DNA of 64,000 bases from Pseudogulbenkiania ferrooxidans 2002. GTDB taxonomy: Bacteria; Pseudomonadota; Gammaproteobacteria; Burkholderiales; Chromobacteriaceae. The stretch spans positions 1 to 64,000 of the forward strand of contig NZ_ACIS01000014.1 in assembly GCF_000174355.1 (NCBI RefSeq). The letters run 5' to 3'. This document shows, one piece after another, positions 53,994 to 62,990 of the stretch (within the stretch, counting starts at the first letter, position 1; each line of letters begins with the position of its first letter). The notes below the pieces were generated by a model, which saw only the letters and a program-made list of their open reading frames with translations, searched no databases and had not been told where the DNA came from. The translations under genes were made by a program, and so were the position numbers.

Positions 53994-54779
53994 CTAGTTG
54001 TCGGCCAGGACGCGGATGCGCACGGTGCGTTCCACCGAGCGCAGGCGCTGGCTGACGCCGATCAGCATCACCTGCCGTCCCTGCTCGTCGAGTCCCACGC
54101 TGCCGACATTCAGCCACTCGCCGACGGCGCCTTCCACGGTGGTGCTCAGCCGATTCTGCTCGATGCCGCCGACGCCGAAGGCCTCCTGGCGCGCCGCCAG
54201 CTCCACTACCACGCGGCTGCCGTTGCGCCTCGGCCGTACGTAAAAGCCCGTCACAGCATCCTGATACTCGGCCCCGCGCAGCAGGCCCCCGCGTGGCGTG
54301 ATCATCAGCCAGGGCAGGGGGCGGCTGCTGCCGCTCTCGATGAAACCGCTGCCGCCGTCGAGCAGGCGCAGCGTCTGGCGGCTGCGACTGCTGCTCCGGC
54401 TTTGCGTGGCGTCGGCGCCGAGGGCCAGATCGCCGCGGCGGCGCCCGAGGTCAAGCTCGGCGTTGCCGATGCGCGCCGCGCCACCGAGCGACAGCGTGGA
54501 GTCGCTCTGGCGCGCGCCACCGTTCTGTTCGACCTCGATCAGCAGATTGCTCGGGCGCACGTCCAGGGTGCGCGCCAGGCGGCGTAGGGTGGCGAGCCGT
54601 GCCGGCGAGGCATCCAGGATCAGTTGCCGCCCCAGGCCGCTGGCGCTTTCCCCCGGGTGGAGGTGGGGGGCGATGGCGTCGGCCACCTCGCGGCCATCGC
54701 GCCAGCCCAGGTCGATCACCTCCAGGGCCATGACGTTGGCCGAAGCCAGCCATAAAGCGGCAAAGAGTGCATGTTTCAT
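53994..54779 (-). CDS. Periplasmic secretin-N-domain-like protein
   Basis: A 261-residue exported protein (signal peptide ending VMA). Residues 20-85 look like a secretin N-domain (EVIDLGWRDGREVADAI, ARTLDVRPSNLLIEVEQNG), but the pore-forming secretin domain is absent; the rest is beta-rich. It may interact with a secretin encoded elsewhere. It follows the UbiB-family gene by four bases on the minus strand. About 130 bp downstream hold only imperfect GC hairpins. Confidence 0.7.
   Translation of the reverse strand: MKHALFAALWLASANVMALEVIDLGWRDGREVADAIAPHLHPGESASGLGRQLILDASPARLATLRRLARTLDVRPSNLLIEVEQNGGARQSDSTLSLGGAARIGNAELDLGRRRGDLALGADATQSRSSSRSRQTLRLLDGGSGFIESGSSRPLPWLMITPRGGLLRGAEYQDAVTGFYVRPRRNGSRVVVELAARQEAFGVGGIEQNRLSTTVEGAVGEWLNVGSVGLDEQGRQVMLIGVSQRLRSVERTVRIRVLADN
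54735..54744 (+). repeat. GTTGGCCGAA 10-mer, candidate uptake-type signal
   Basis: Exact copy opposite the signal-peptide region of the secretin-N-like gene, read there as Ser-Ala-Asn, followed by GCC. Confidence 0.6.
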
Positions 54780-54783
54780 GGCT

Positions 54784-56466
54784 TCACCATTCCTTGCCGG
54801 CACGCCAGATCGACCAGATCAGCCAGATGCTGTTGAAGAACGCCACCATGAAGCCCAGAAAGCCGAAGAAAGGCAGCCCGAACAGCTTGGGCCCGGCGTT
54901 CACCGTCATGACGATGGACGAGCCGATGATCAGGCAGCCGGTGACGATGCCCATGGTCAGCCGGTTGGCGGTGCGGTCGAGCTGGCGGCCGAAGCTGTCG
55001 AGCCGCTGCAAGTCGAAGTTGATGCGGAACTTGCCGTGGCGGATGTCCTTGCCCAGCCGGATCAGGTCGCGCGGCAGGTCGCCGATCATGCCCATGGCTT
55101 CGACCAGGGTCTGTTTGCCGCGCTTGAGCAGCGTTTTCGGTGTGTAGCGGTTGAGAATCAGCTCGCGCACAAACGGCGTCAGGTGCTCGACCAGCTGAAA
55201 GTCCGGGTTGAGCTGGCGCCCCAGGCCTTCCAGCGTGATCAGCGCCTTGAACAGCATCGCCATGTCCGGCGGCAGCACGATGCCGTGGTCGCGGATCAGC
55301 GCCATGATGTCGACGATCAGCTGGCTGATGTTGAGATCCTTCAACGGCACGTGCTCGTACTGGAACATGAACTCGCTGATGTCGTCGGCGAACTTGTCCT
55401 CGTCGACCGGGGTGGTGCCGGTCCATTCGATCAATACGTCGATCATGGCGCGTTCGTCGCGCCCCGACAGGGCGGCCAGGAGATCGACGATCTCGTCGCG
55501 GCGGGCATGGCTGATGCGCCCGACCATGCCGAAGTCGATGAAGGCGATGCAGTTGTCGGGCTGGAAAATCACGTTGCCGGGGTGCGGGTCGGCGTGGAAG
55601 AAGCCGTTGATCAGGATCATGCGCAGCACCGCGTCGGCGCCGCGGTCGGCCAGGGTGATGGGGTCGAGCCCCGCCGCCTGCAGCGCGTCGACCCGGGTGG
55701 CAGCCTGGCCGTCGATAAAGTCCTGCACGTTGACCGCGGGGTTGGTGTAGTCCCAATACACCCCGGGCACGTGCACGAAGGGGTCGTCGGCGAAATCCCG
55801 CCGGAAGCGCTCCATGTTGCGCGCCTCGATCGCCAGGTTCATCTCGCGGTTGAGCGACCGGGCGAACTCGTTGACGATTTCGGTCGGCTGGTAGCGCCGG
55901 GCATCGGGAAACTCCAGCTCGATCAGCCCGGCGATGTGTTCGAGGATGCGCAGGTCGGCCTGCACCTTGGGCAGGATGCCGGGGCGGCGCAGCTTGACGG
56001 CCACCACGGTGCCGTCCTTGAGCGTGGCGCGATGCACCTGGGCGATCGAGGCCGAGCCGATCGGCTCCATCTCGAATTCCGCGAACAGCTCCTCGATCGG
56101 GTGCCCCAGCGCCTGCTTCACCAGGTGTGGCACCTGCTCCGGGTGTAGGGGGGGCACGTTGCTTTGCAGCTTCTCGAATTCGGTGATCCACTCCTGCGGG
56201 AAGACGTCGACGCGGGTGGAGAGAATCTGTCCCAGCTTGATGAAGGTCGGGCCGAGTTCCTCGAACGCCAGGCGTACCCGCACCGGCGGCGGCAGGCCCT
56301 CGTCGCCCTCCGGCAAGGGAAGATTCAGCCAGGCGCCGGCCTTGGCCAGTGCCCGTGGCAGCTTCAGGCGCTGGGCGAACTGGCCGAGTCCGTGGCGGAA
56401 CAGGATTCCGGTGATTTCCTTCAGGCGCGGCAGGTCGCGCATGGCGATCAGGGTTTCTTTCAGCAT
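54784..56466 (-). CDS. ABC1/UbiB/AarF-family atypical kinase
   Basis: A 560-residue protein of the UbiB family: KxGQ motif in TFIKLGQILSTR, the Ala-rich loop GSASIAQVHRA, VAVKLRRPG, HADPHPGNV and AFIDFG. Two C-terminal membrane segments (MGIVTGCLIIGSSIVMTV, FGFLGFMVAFFNSIW) anchor it. UbiB supports ubiquinone synthesis, but no ubi genes are near, so this may be a paralogue with another lipid-related role. Confidence 0.88.
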   Translation of the reverse strand: MLKETLIAMRDLPRLKEITGILFRHGLGQFAQRLKLPRALAKAGAWLNLPLPEGDEGLPPPVRVRLAFEELGPTFIKLGQILSTRVDVFPQEWITEFEKLQSNVPPLHPEQVPHLVKQALGHPIEELFAEFEMEPIGSASIAQVHRATLKDGTVVAVKLRRPGILPKVQADLRILEHIAGLIELEFPDARRYQPTEIVNEFARSLNREMNLAIEARNMERFRRDFADDPFVHVPGVYWDYTNPAVNVQDFIDGQAATRVDALQAAGLDPITLADRGADAVLRMILINGFFHADPHPGNVIFQPDNCIAFIDFGMVGRISHARRDEIVDLLAALSGRDERAMIDVLIEWTGTTPVDEDKFADDISEFMFQYEHVPLKDLNISQLIVDIMALIRDHGIVLPPDMAMLFKALITLEGLGRQLNPDFQLVEHLTPFVRELILNRYTPKTLLKRGKQTLVEAMGMIGDLPRDLIRLGKDIRHGKFRINFDLQRLDSFGRQLDRTANRLTMGIVTGCLIIGSSIVMTVNAGPKLFGLPFFGFLGFMVAFFNSIWLIWSIWRAGKEW

Positions 56467-56527
56467 CGGGTATCCCGCATTTTGGGTTGGCTTTACACTC
56501 CACGCCTCGTCCGATAGAGTGCGGCCT

Positions 56528-57400
56528 ATGAAATTGCATCTGCACCTACTGGCTTGGGTGCTGGCTACCTTTATGGTATTGGCTTATGCCGCGCCAGACA
56601 AAGCCCCCACGGAAAATCACCCCGCCGCCGAGACCCAGGAAGACCCCATCGGCAAGTTTGCCGCACCGGGCGAAGAGGCTGTTGGCGACCTGTTGTTGCA
56701 GGCCATGAGCCTGCTGGGCGTAGCTTACCGTTTTGGCGGCAGTAATCCTTCGGCAGGGCTGGATTGCAGTGGTTTCATTCAGTATGTATTCAAAAAATCA
56801 TTACGGGTGAATCTGCCGCGCACGGCGGCGGAAATGGCGCATACCGGAAAAGCGGTCGATAAAAGTGAACTGGCGCCCGGTGATCTGGTCTTTTTCAATA
56901 CCCGTGGCTTCCAGTACTCGCATGTCGGCATCTACATGGGGGGCGGCAAGTTCATCCACTCCCCGCGCACCGGCAAGTCGGTCGAAGTCTCCAACATGAA
57001 TCAGGATTACTGGACGTCGCGCTACAACGGCGCCCGCCGCGTGAACCGCGGCTCGGCCTCGAATTTCGTGCGCGACGACAGTGAGCCGGCTCCGGTGAAG
57101 AACGTCTCGAAGGCGGTGGCGGAGGCCAAGGCGCCGACTGCCAAGATGGTCTGTCGCAAGGGGCGGCGCTGCAAGCAGGAGGCCGCGGTGGCCGAGGCCA
57201 AGGATTCGGGTGCCAAGGTGGTCTGCCGCAAGGGCCGTCACTGCAAACAGGAACAGGCCGCTTCCGACAAGGGCAAGGCTTCCGCCAAGGCGGGCAGGTC
57301 GTCCCGTGGCAAGAAGGCCGAAGAGACCAGGAGCAAGTCGTCCGTGGCCGGCAAGTCCGCCAAGGGCGCCCACAAGAAAAAAGTGGCCTCGTCGCATTGA
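56528..57400 (+). CDS. NlpC/P60 peptidoglycan hydrolase with basic repeat tail
   Basis: A 290-residue exported protein (signal peptide ending AYA). The NlpC/P60 domain (about 55-180) has catalytic Cys in LDCSGFIQYVF and His in YSHVGIYMGGG, with a third polar residue in FIHSPRTG. The tail (from about 190) is Lys/Ala/Ser-rich and contains a duplicated unit CRKGR-CKQE (MVCRKGRRCKQEAAV and VVCRKGRHCKQEQAA). The basic tail may bind the cell wall or nucleic acid; the paired Cys may form disulfides. Confidence 0.87.
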   Translation: MKLHLHLLAWVLATFMVLAYAAPDKAPTENHPAAETQEDPIGKFAAPGEEAVGDLLLQAMSLLGVAYRFGGSNPSAGLDCSGFIQYVFKKSLRVNLPRTAAEMAHTGKAVDKSELAPGDLVFFNTRGFQYSHVGIYMGGGKFIHSPRTGKSVEVSNMNQDYWTSRYNGARRVNRGSASNFVRDDSEPAPVKNVSKAVAEAKAPTAKMVCRKGRRCKQEAAVAEAKDSGAKVVCRKGRHCKQEQAASDKGKASAKAGRSSRGKKAEETRSKSSVAGKSAKGAHKKKVASSH

Positions 57401-57424
57401 TGCGGCATGCCGCGCGCTACCGTC

Positions 57425-57454
57425 GATGCCCGCCCTGGCGGGCATTGCGTTTTT
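57425..57454 (+). terminator. Terminator after the NlpC/P60 gene
   Basis: ATGCCCGC-CCTG-GCGGGCAT followed by TGCGTTTTT. The short T-run makes it moderately strong. Confidence 0.7.
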
Positions 57455-57475
57455 GAAAGTCGAACGGAACGTCCT

Positions 57476-57688
57476 ATGAAACTGCAACAACCGGTTTGGC
57501 TCGATCCGGAGGGCAACGTGGTCGCCTGCGTCGAGAAGATCAAGGTGATGAACGAGAACCTCGAAGAGCTGGCGCAGATGGCGCAGGATGCCTTCGAGGA
57601 TGCCATCCTAATGGGGTGCGACGAGCGTCAGGTGCGCGCCTTCCTGGTGGCGATGATGCAGAGTCTCGACAACCCCTATCAGGGCTGA
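57476..57688 (+). CDS. Small conserved-looking hypothetical protein
   Basis: A 70-residue acidic, mainly helical protein (MKLQQPVWLDPEGNVVACVE) without signal peptide or known domain. It lies between the NlpC/P60 gene and lolC. Start chosen at the ATG at 57476, preceded by GGAAC. Confidence 0.68.
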   Translation: MKLQQPVWLDPEGNVVACVEKIKVMNENLEELAQMAQDAFEDAILMGCDERQVRAFLVAMMQSLDNPYQG

Positions 57689-57810
57689 GCGCCGTTGACG
57701 TCAACCGCCCGCGCGGCTGCCTTGCCTCTTTGCCCCGTGGCGCCAATCGTATTGGCCCCGATACGCGCCACGACGTTTACCTATTGCTCCCTGCCCGAGG
57801 ATTCTTCCGG

Positions 57811-59058
57811 ATGGCCCTCCCTTTTGAAGCCCTGATCGGCTTCCGCTACCTGCGCGCCAAACGCCGCAACGGTTTCATTTCCTTCATTTCGCTGGTGTCG
57901 GTGCTGGGCATCGCCCTCGGTGTGGCGGCGCTGATCATCGTGCTGTCGGTGATGAACGGTTTCCAGAAGGAAATCCGCGGCCGCATTCTCGGCGTCGCGT
58001 CGCACGTTGAGGTCAGTACCTACCAAGGCAAGTTGTCGGACTGGCAATCGGTGGCCGGGCTGGCCGCCAAGGAGCCGCACGTCATCGCCGCCGCGCCCTT
58101 CGTCAATGCCCAGGGCTTGATGTCGGCGGCCGGCAACGTGCGCGGGGCCCTCATCCGCGGCATCGACCCGGCCAGCGAGGACCGCGTGGTCGATGTCGGC
58201 AAGCACATGGTGACCGGCAAGCTCGCCTCGCTCAAGCCGGGCGAGTTCGGCATCCTGCTGGGGGTTGAGCTGGCGCGCCAGCTCAACGTCGTGACCGGCG
58301 ACAAGGTCACGGTGATCACCCCCGAAGGCAGCGTCACCCCGGCCGGCATGCTGCCGCGGCTGAAGCAGTTCACCGTGGTGGGCATGTTCAAGGTCGATAT
58401 GTTCGAGTACGACTCGTCGCTGGCGATGATCCACCTCAAGGACGCCCAGGTGTTGTTCCGCATGGGCAGCATGGTGAGCGGGGTGCGCCTGAAGCTGGAC
58501 GACCCGATGGCGGCGCCGCTGGTGAAGGCCGAGCTGCGTAACAAGCTGTCGGCCAGCGCGCTCACCACCGACTGGACCGATACCAACGCCAACTACTTCC
58601 GCGCGGTGCAGATCGAGAAGCGCATGATGACCATCATCCTGACGCTGATCGTCGCCGTAGCGGCGTTCAACCTGGTCTCTTCGCTGGTGATGGTGGTCAC
58701 CGACAAGCAGGCCGACATTGCCATCCTGCGCACCCTGGGGGCCGCGCCTTCCAGCATCATGAAGATCTTCATGATCCAGGGCGCCGTGTCCGGTGTGCTG
58801 GGGACCTTCTCCGGTGTCGCCGGCGGGGTGTTGGTGGCGCTCAACTTGGACGTCATCGTGCCGCTGATCGAACGCATCATCGGCACCAAGATACTGTCGA
58901 GTGAGGTGTACATGATCGACTACCTGCCGTCCGACGTGCAGTGGAGCGATGTCTCCACCATTACTGTGATTTCGCTGCTGCTGGCTCTCGTGGCCACGTT
59001 GTATCCGAGCTGGCGCGCGGCGCGTACCCAGCCGGCGGAGGCCCTGCGCTATGAATAA
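57811..59058 (+). CDS. lolC: Lipoprotein-releasing ABC permease (LolC/LolE type)
   Basis: A 415-residue MacB-like permease: one N-terminal membrane segment ([20 protein letters not shown]), a large periplasmic domain, three C-terminal segments ([20 protein letters not shown] onward). It extracts mature lipoproteins from the inner membrane with LolD. Only one such permease gene is present, so it may act as a homodimer (LolF-like) or another copy lies elsewhere. Overlaps lolD by eight bases. Confidence 0.92.
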   Translation: MALPFEALIGFRYLRAKRRNGFISFISLVSVLGIALGVAALIIVLSVMNGFQKEIRGRILGVASHVEVSTYQGKLSDWQSVAGLAAKEPHVIAAAPFVNAQGLMSAAGNVRGALIRGIDPASEDRVVDVGKHMVTGKLASLKPGEFGILLGVELARQLNVVTGDKVTVITPEGSVTPAGMLPRLKQFTVVGMFKVDMFEYDSSLAMIHLKDAQVLFRMGSMVSGVRLKLDDPMAAPLVKAELRNKLSASALTTDWTDTNANYFRAVQIEKRMMTIILTLIVAVAAFNLVSSLVMVVTDKQADIAILRTLGAAPSSIMKIFMIQGAVSGVLGTFSGVAGGVLVALNLDVIVPLIERIIGTKILSSEVYMIDYLPSDVQWSDVSTITVISLLLALVATLYPSWRAARTQPAEALRYE

Positions 59059-59758
59059 GGTATTGCGTTGTCACGATCTGACCAAGGTCTACGACGAGGG
59101 CGGACTGAACGTCCAGGTGCTGTCGAAGGTGACGCTAGAGGTGGAAAAGGGCGAGCGGCTGGCTATCGTCGGTGCCTCCGGCTCGGGCAAGAGCACCTTG
59201 CTGCACCTGTTGGGCGGGCTCGATACCCCGAGTTCGGGCGAGATCGAGGTGCTGGGGCAATCGCTGTCGCGCCTGAGCGAGCGCCAGCGCGGCGAGTTGC
59301 GCAACCGTTCGCTCGGTTTCGTCTATCAGTTCCATCACCTGCTGCCGGAATTTACCGCGCTGGAAAACGTCATGATGCCGCTTTTGATCCGGCGCATGCC
59401 GCGCGCCGAGGCGGAGCAGCTGGCGGCGGAGATGCTGGGCCGCGTCGGTCTGTCGCGCCGTCTGGCGCACAAGCCGGGCGAGTTGTCCGGCGGCGAGCGG
59501 CAGCGCGCCGCCATCGCCCGTGCGCTGGTGACGCGGCCGGCCTGCGTGCTGGCCGACGAGCCGACAGGCAACCTCGACCGGGGCAACGCCGACGCGGTGT
59601 TCGAACTGATGCTGGAGCTGAACGCCAGCCTTGGCACCAGCCTGGTGATCGTCACCCACGACGACCGCCTGGCGAGCCGCGCCGGGCGCGTGCTGCGCCT
59701 GACCGACGGCGTGCTGTCGGTCGATGCGCCGCAACCGGCTCTCTCTGTCACCCATTAA
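59051..59758 (+). CDS. lolD: Lipoprotein-releasing ABC ATPase LolD
   Basis: A 235-residue ATPase with Walker [10 protein letters not shown], the LolD-type motif [20 protein letters not shown], signature LSGGERQR and Walker [12 protein letters not shown]. It powers the preceding permease. Confidence 0.95.
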   Translation: MNKVLRCHDLTKVYDEGGLNVQVLSKVTLEVEKGERLAIVGASGSGKSTLLHLLGGLDTPSSGEIEVLGQSLSRLSERQRGELRNRSLGFVYQFHHLLPEFTALENVMMPLLIRRMPRAEAEQLAAEMLGRVGLSRRLAHKPGELSGGERQRAAIARALVTRPACVLADEPTGNLDRGNADAVFELMLELNASLGTSLVIVTHDDRLASRAGRVLRLTDGVLSVDAPQPALSVTH

Positions 59759-59774
59759 GGAAGGCTTCCTCGGC

Positions 59775-61067
59775 ATGCTGGTCAACGGCGACAAACTGCT
59801 TACCCTGGAAAAACTGCTGCTGACGCTGGAAACGCCAGCCGGCTGGCTGGAACTCGTGCTGGCGTTGGCCGCATTCATGGCGGGCCTGTACGTGGCGAGG
59901 AGGGTGTACCGCCGCCTGTTCGCCCTTCATCCCGAGCGGTATGACCGTTTTCTGCCCTACGCCAGTTTCCGCCTGGTGCTGCCGCTGGCAGCGCAGGTGC
60001 TGGTGATTGTCAGCGCGGGGCTGTGGCGCCTGGTTCTGGGCGAGGCGCCGCAGCTTCTGCCCATCGCCAGCGCTATGCTGTTCTGGCTCGGGCTGATCCG
60101 CCTCGCTACCGCCATGGTGCGCCAGGCGCTGCCCAAGGGGCGCTTCGAGAGTACCACCGAGCACTTTCTCGCCACACTGTTCTGGCTGGGCTTCGTCAGC
60201 TGGGCCATCGGCGTCGATACGCTGGCGGTGGACTGGCTGGAGTCGATCCGTTTCCACGTCGGCAAGGTCGAGGTCAACCTGTATATGATCCTGACCGGCT
60301 TGCTGTGGGTGGCCATCATCCTGGTGGGCTCGCTGTGGGTGAGCCGCATCATCGAGTCGCGGGTGATGAAGCTCACCGATATCGACCTGAGCCTGCGCAT
60401 CGTGTTCACCAAGTTGGCGCGGACCGTGCTGCTGGTGGCCGGGGTGATGGTGGCGCTGCCGATCATCGGCATCGATCTCACCGTGTTGTCGGTGTTTGGC
60501 GGTGCGCTCGGCGTCGGTCTTGGCTTCGGCTTGCAGAAGATCGCCAGCAATTACGTTTCCGGCTTCATCATCCTGCTCGACCGCTCGATCCGCATCGGTG
60601 ACCGGCTGATGATCGACAACCGTACCGGCTACGTCACCAAGATCACCTCGCGCTACGTGGTACTGAAAACCGCCGACGGCTCGGAGGCCCTGGTGCCGAA
60701 CGATACGCTGATCGCCAGTACCGTGATCAACCAGTCCTATTCGGACAAGAGCATCTGGACCAGCGTGACGGTGCAGGTCGGCTACGACAGCGACCTGGAA
60801 CTGGTGCTGCGGCTGTTGCGTGAAGCCGCGGTGCATCCGCGTGTGCTGCACGACCCGGCGCCGGCCTCGTTCGTCACCGCCTTCGCCGACAGCGGCATCA
60901 ACATGGAGCTGGGGTTCTGGGTGGCCGATCCTGAAAACGGCTTCCTGGGGCTCAAGTCGGAGATCAATCTGGCCATCTGGCGCGCTTTCAAGCAACATGG
61001 CATCACCATCCCGTTCCCGCAGCGCGAGGTGCGCATACTGGCCCAGGCCAGCGGGGACGCCGCCTAA
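59775..61067 (+). CDS. MscS-family mechanosensitive channel
   Basis: A 430-residue inner-membrane protein with an N-terminal set of about five membrane segments and the MscS core: pore helix FGGALGVGLGFGLQKIASNYVSG and beta domain (RIGDRLMIDNRTGYVTKI). It should release solutes under hypo-osmotic shock. It starts 16 bp after lolD with TAAGGAAGG upstream and is likely cotranscribed. Confidence 0.9.
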   Translation: MLVNGDKLLTLEKLLLTLETPAGWLELVLALAAFMAGLYVARRVYRRLFALHPERYDRFLPYASFRLVLPLAAQVLVIVSAGLWRLVLGEAPQLLPIASAMLFWLGLIRLATAMVRQALPKGRFESTTEHFLATLFWLGFVSWAIGVDTLAVDWLESIRFHVGKVEVNLYMILTGLLWVAIILVGSLWVSRIIESRVMKLTDIDLSLRIVFTKLARTVLLVAGVMVALPIIGIDLTVLSVFGGALGVGLGFGLQKIASNYVSGFIILLDRSIRIGDRLMIDNRTGYVTKITSRYVVLKTADGSEALVPNDTLIASTVINQSYSDKSIWTSVTVQVGYDSDLELVLRLLREAAVHPRVLHDPAPASFVTAFADSGINMELGFWVADPENGFLGLKSEINLAIWRAFKQHGITIPFPQREVRILAQASGDAA

Positions 61068-61083
61068 CCACGAGAGGGAGAGC

Positions 61084-61710
61084 ATGTCGGATAAGCAGCT
61101 TGCGGTGATTGACGATGACGAGGCGGTGCGCGACTCGTTGATCTGGCTATTCGACGGGCAGGGCTTCCAGACCACGGGTTTCGACAGCGCCGAGGCTTTT
61201 CTGGCCGGTCCCGGCCCGGCTGCCTTCAATGCGCTGATCGTCGATTTGCGCCTGTCCGGCATCAGCGGCATCGTGCTGCTCGAAAGGTTGGCCGAACACC
61301 CCTACTGCCCGCCGGTGATCATGCTCACCGCCCACGGCGACGTGCCGCACGCGGTGGCGGCGCTCAAGCTCGGGGCCATCGATTTCATGGAGAAGCCGTT
61401 CGACGACGGCCGGCTGCTGGCCATGGTCGACCAGGCGCTGCTGCGGGACCAGCAGGAGCGCGACCGCTTCGGGCGGCTGAGCCGGCTCAACCAGTCGCTG
61501 GCGCTGCTCACCGAGCGCGAGCGCGAGGTGATGCAGCTGATCCTGGCGGGCAAGCTCAACAAGCAGATCGCCGACGAACTGGCGATCAGCATGAAGACGG
61601 TGGAAGTGCACCGCTCGCGCGTGTTCGACAAGATGGGCGTCAAGTCGGCGGTCGAACTGGCCGGGCTGATGGCGGTACTCGACAAGCCGGACGCCGGGAG
61701 CAAGGGCTGA
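61084..61710 (+). CDS. FixJ-type response regulator
   Basis: A 208-residue regulator with receiver domain (QLAVIDDDEAVRDSLIWLF, phospho-Asp in LIVDLRLSG, Lys in FMEKPFDD) and LuxR-type HTH (LTEREREVMQLILAGKLNKQ). No kinase gene is adjacent. The HELNQP kinase at the other end of the window is of the type that pairs with FixJ regulators. Its stop overlaps the nudB start (TGATG). Confidence 0.9.
   Translation: MSDKQLAVIDDDEAVRDSLIWLFDGQGFQTTGFDSAEAFLAGPGPAAFNALIVDLRLSGISGIVLLERLAEHPYCPPVIMLTAHGDVPHAVAALKLGAIDFMEKPFDDGRLLAMVDQALLRDQQERDRFGRLSRLNQSLALLTEREREVMQLILAGKLNKQIADELAISMKTVEVHRSRVFDKMGVKSAVELAGLMAVLDKPDAGSKG
61287..61296 (+). repeat. GTTGGCCGAA 10-mer, candidate uptake-type signal
   Basis: Exact copy in the FixJ-type gene, read as Leu-Ala-Glu. 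Confidence 0.6.
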
Positions 61711-62153
61711 TGGGCAACAAGCAGCCGGTGTCGGTGCTGGTGGTGATTCATGCCGCCGACGGTCAGGTCTTGCTGATCGAACGCGCCGACCGCGCCGGTT
61801 TCTGGCAGTCGGTGACGGGCAGCCGGGAAGGGCAGGAGGCGCTGATCGACACGGCGCGACGCGAGGTGCGCGAAGAGACCGGGCTCGACGCCGATGCCTA
61901 TGCGTTGAGCGACTGGCACATCACCAATCGTTACGAAATCTATCCGCACTGGCGCCATCGCTACCCGCCCGGCGTGACCGAGAACGAAGAGCATGTGTTC
62001 GGTCTGCTGCTGCCGGCGCCGCGGCCGGTCACGCTGGCGCCGGACGAGCACTGCCGCTACCAGTGGCTGCCCTGGGCCGAGGCCGCCGACAAGGTTTTTT
62101 CCCCTTCCAACGCCGAGGCGCTGCGCCTATTGCCGCGCTACCTGCCGTCCTGA
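61710..62153 (+). CDS. nudB: Dihydroneopterin triphosphate diphosphatase
   Basis: A 147-residue Nudix hydrolase with complete box GSREGQEALIDTARREVREE followed by TGL. Overall form (PVSVLVVIHAADGQVLLIER, FWQSVTGSREG, NEEHVFGLLLP) matches NudB, which removes pyrophosphate from dihydroneopterin triphosphate in folate synthesis. Coupled to the preceding regulator gene. Confidence 0.9.
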   Translation: MGNKQPVSVLVVIHAADGQVLLIERADRAGFWQSVTGSREGQEALIDTARREVREETGLDADAYALSDWHITNRYEIYPHWRHRYPPGVTENEEHVFGLLLPAPRPVTLAPDEHCRYQWLPWAEAADKVFSPSNAEALRLLPRYLPS

Positions 62154-62351
62154 TCTCGCCCTCTCTCCCGCCTGCCGGCTCTTTCCGGGTGGCGCGTGCC
62201 GGCCGCGTTTGCTTTAATGGATTGCCGGCACCGGCTGGCTTGCTGCAAGTCGTGTCGGAGGTTGTAAGAAAACCTTAAAATTGTTCCAGCTTACCCCATG
62301 TTAAAATTGCATGACATGTAATTTTATTCTTTATAAAAGCAAGGATTGACG

Positions 62352-62768
62352 ATGAACGCAGCCAAGAAAATCAGGAAGTACATTGAGTCGGGCGAGAACG
62401 CAGAACAGGTACAGGTGCTGAAGGATCTGGCGGCGGCATTGGAACTGGGCCAGTCGTTTGACCTGAAGGCCTTGTACGAGATCGACATGCGCTATTTCGA
62501 GGCGGCGATCGAATTGCTGAACGACTGGCGTTTCGACCGGCGCATTTCTTCCCGCAGCAAGCTGCTCGAGCGCCTGCTGGTTGAGACCGCTCCCGAGGCC
62601 AAGGTGGAGGTGCCTGCCGAGGCGGTGGTGGCGGAAACCCCCGCCGTGGTGGCCGCCGAGCCGGTGGCTCCGGTGGTGGTGGCCGAGGTGAAGGAGGTGG
62701 TTGAGCTTAAGAGCCCGAAGGCCCCGAAGGCTCCGCGTGCCGCCAAGAGTGCCACCACCAAGAAGTAA
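62352..62768 (+). CDS. Hypothetical protein with Ala/Val/Pro and Lys-rich tail
   Basis: A 138-residue protein. The first 80 residues are helical (KKIRKYIESGENAEQVQVLK, DMRYFEAAIELLNDWRFDRR); the rest is low-complexity, first Ala/Val/Glu/Pro then Lys/Pro/Ala. AAGGA lies before the ATG, and an AT-rich stretch with TTGCAT and TATAAA elements upstream suggests its own promoter. Function unknown; a nucleic-acid-binding tail is possible. Confidence 0.72.
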   Translation: MNAAKKIRKYIESGENAEQVQVLKDLAAALELGQSFDLKALYEIDMRYFEAAIELLNDWRFDRRISSRSKLLERLLVETAPEAKVEVPAEAVVAETPAVVAAEPVAPVVVAEVKEVVELKSPKAPKAPRAAKSATTKK

Positions 62769-62800
62769 GCCGTAGCCTGGCCGCGCCCCGGCGCCTGACC

Positions 62801-62833
62801 CCAACAGCCCCGCTACGCGGGGCTGTTGTTTTT
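62801..62833 (+). terminator. Terminator
   Basis: CAACAGCCCCGC-TAC-GCGGGGCTGTTG followed by TTTTT, after the hypothetical gene. Confidence 0.92.
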
Positions 62834-62990
62834 GCCGATGCGGCAAGGCGCGGGGTGTGCCGGCTGTCTATAGTGGGTTTATCCGATTGGCGTTTTTTTG
62901 TCTCGTCAGGCCGGGCGGGCAGTGCCTGCCGGGTGCCGCCGTGGCAACCCGGCAACGCCAAGGCGCGATGCGGAAGGGCTGGCTGACATA

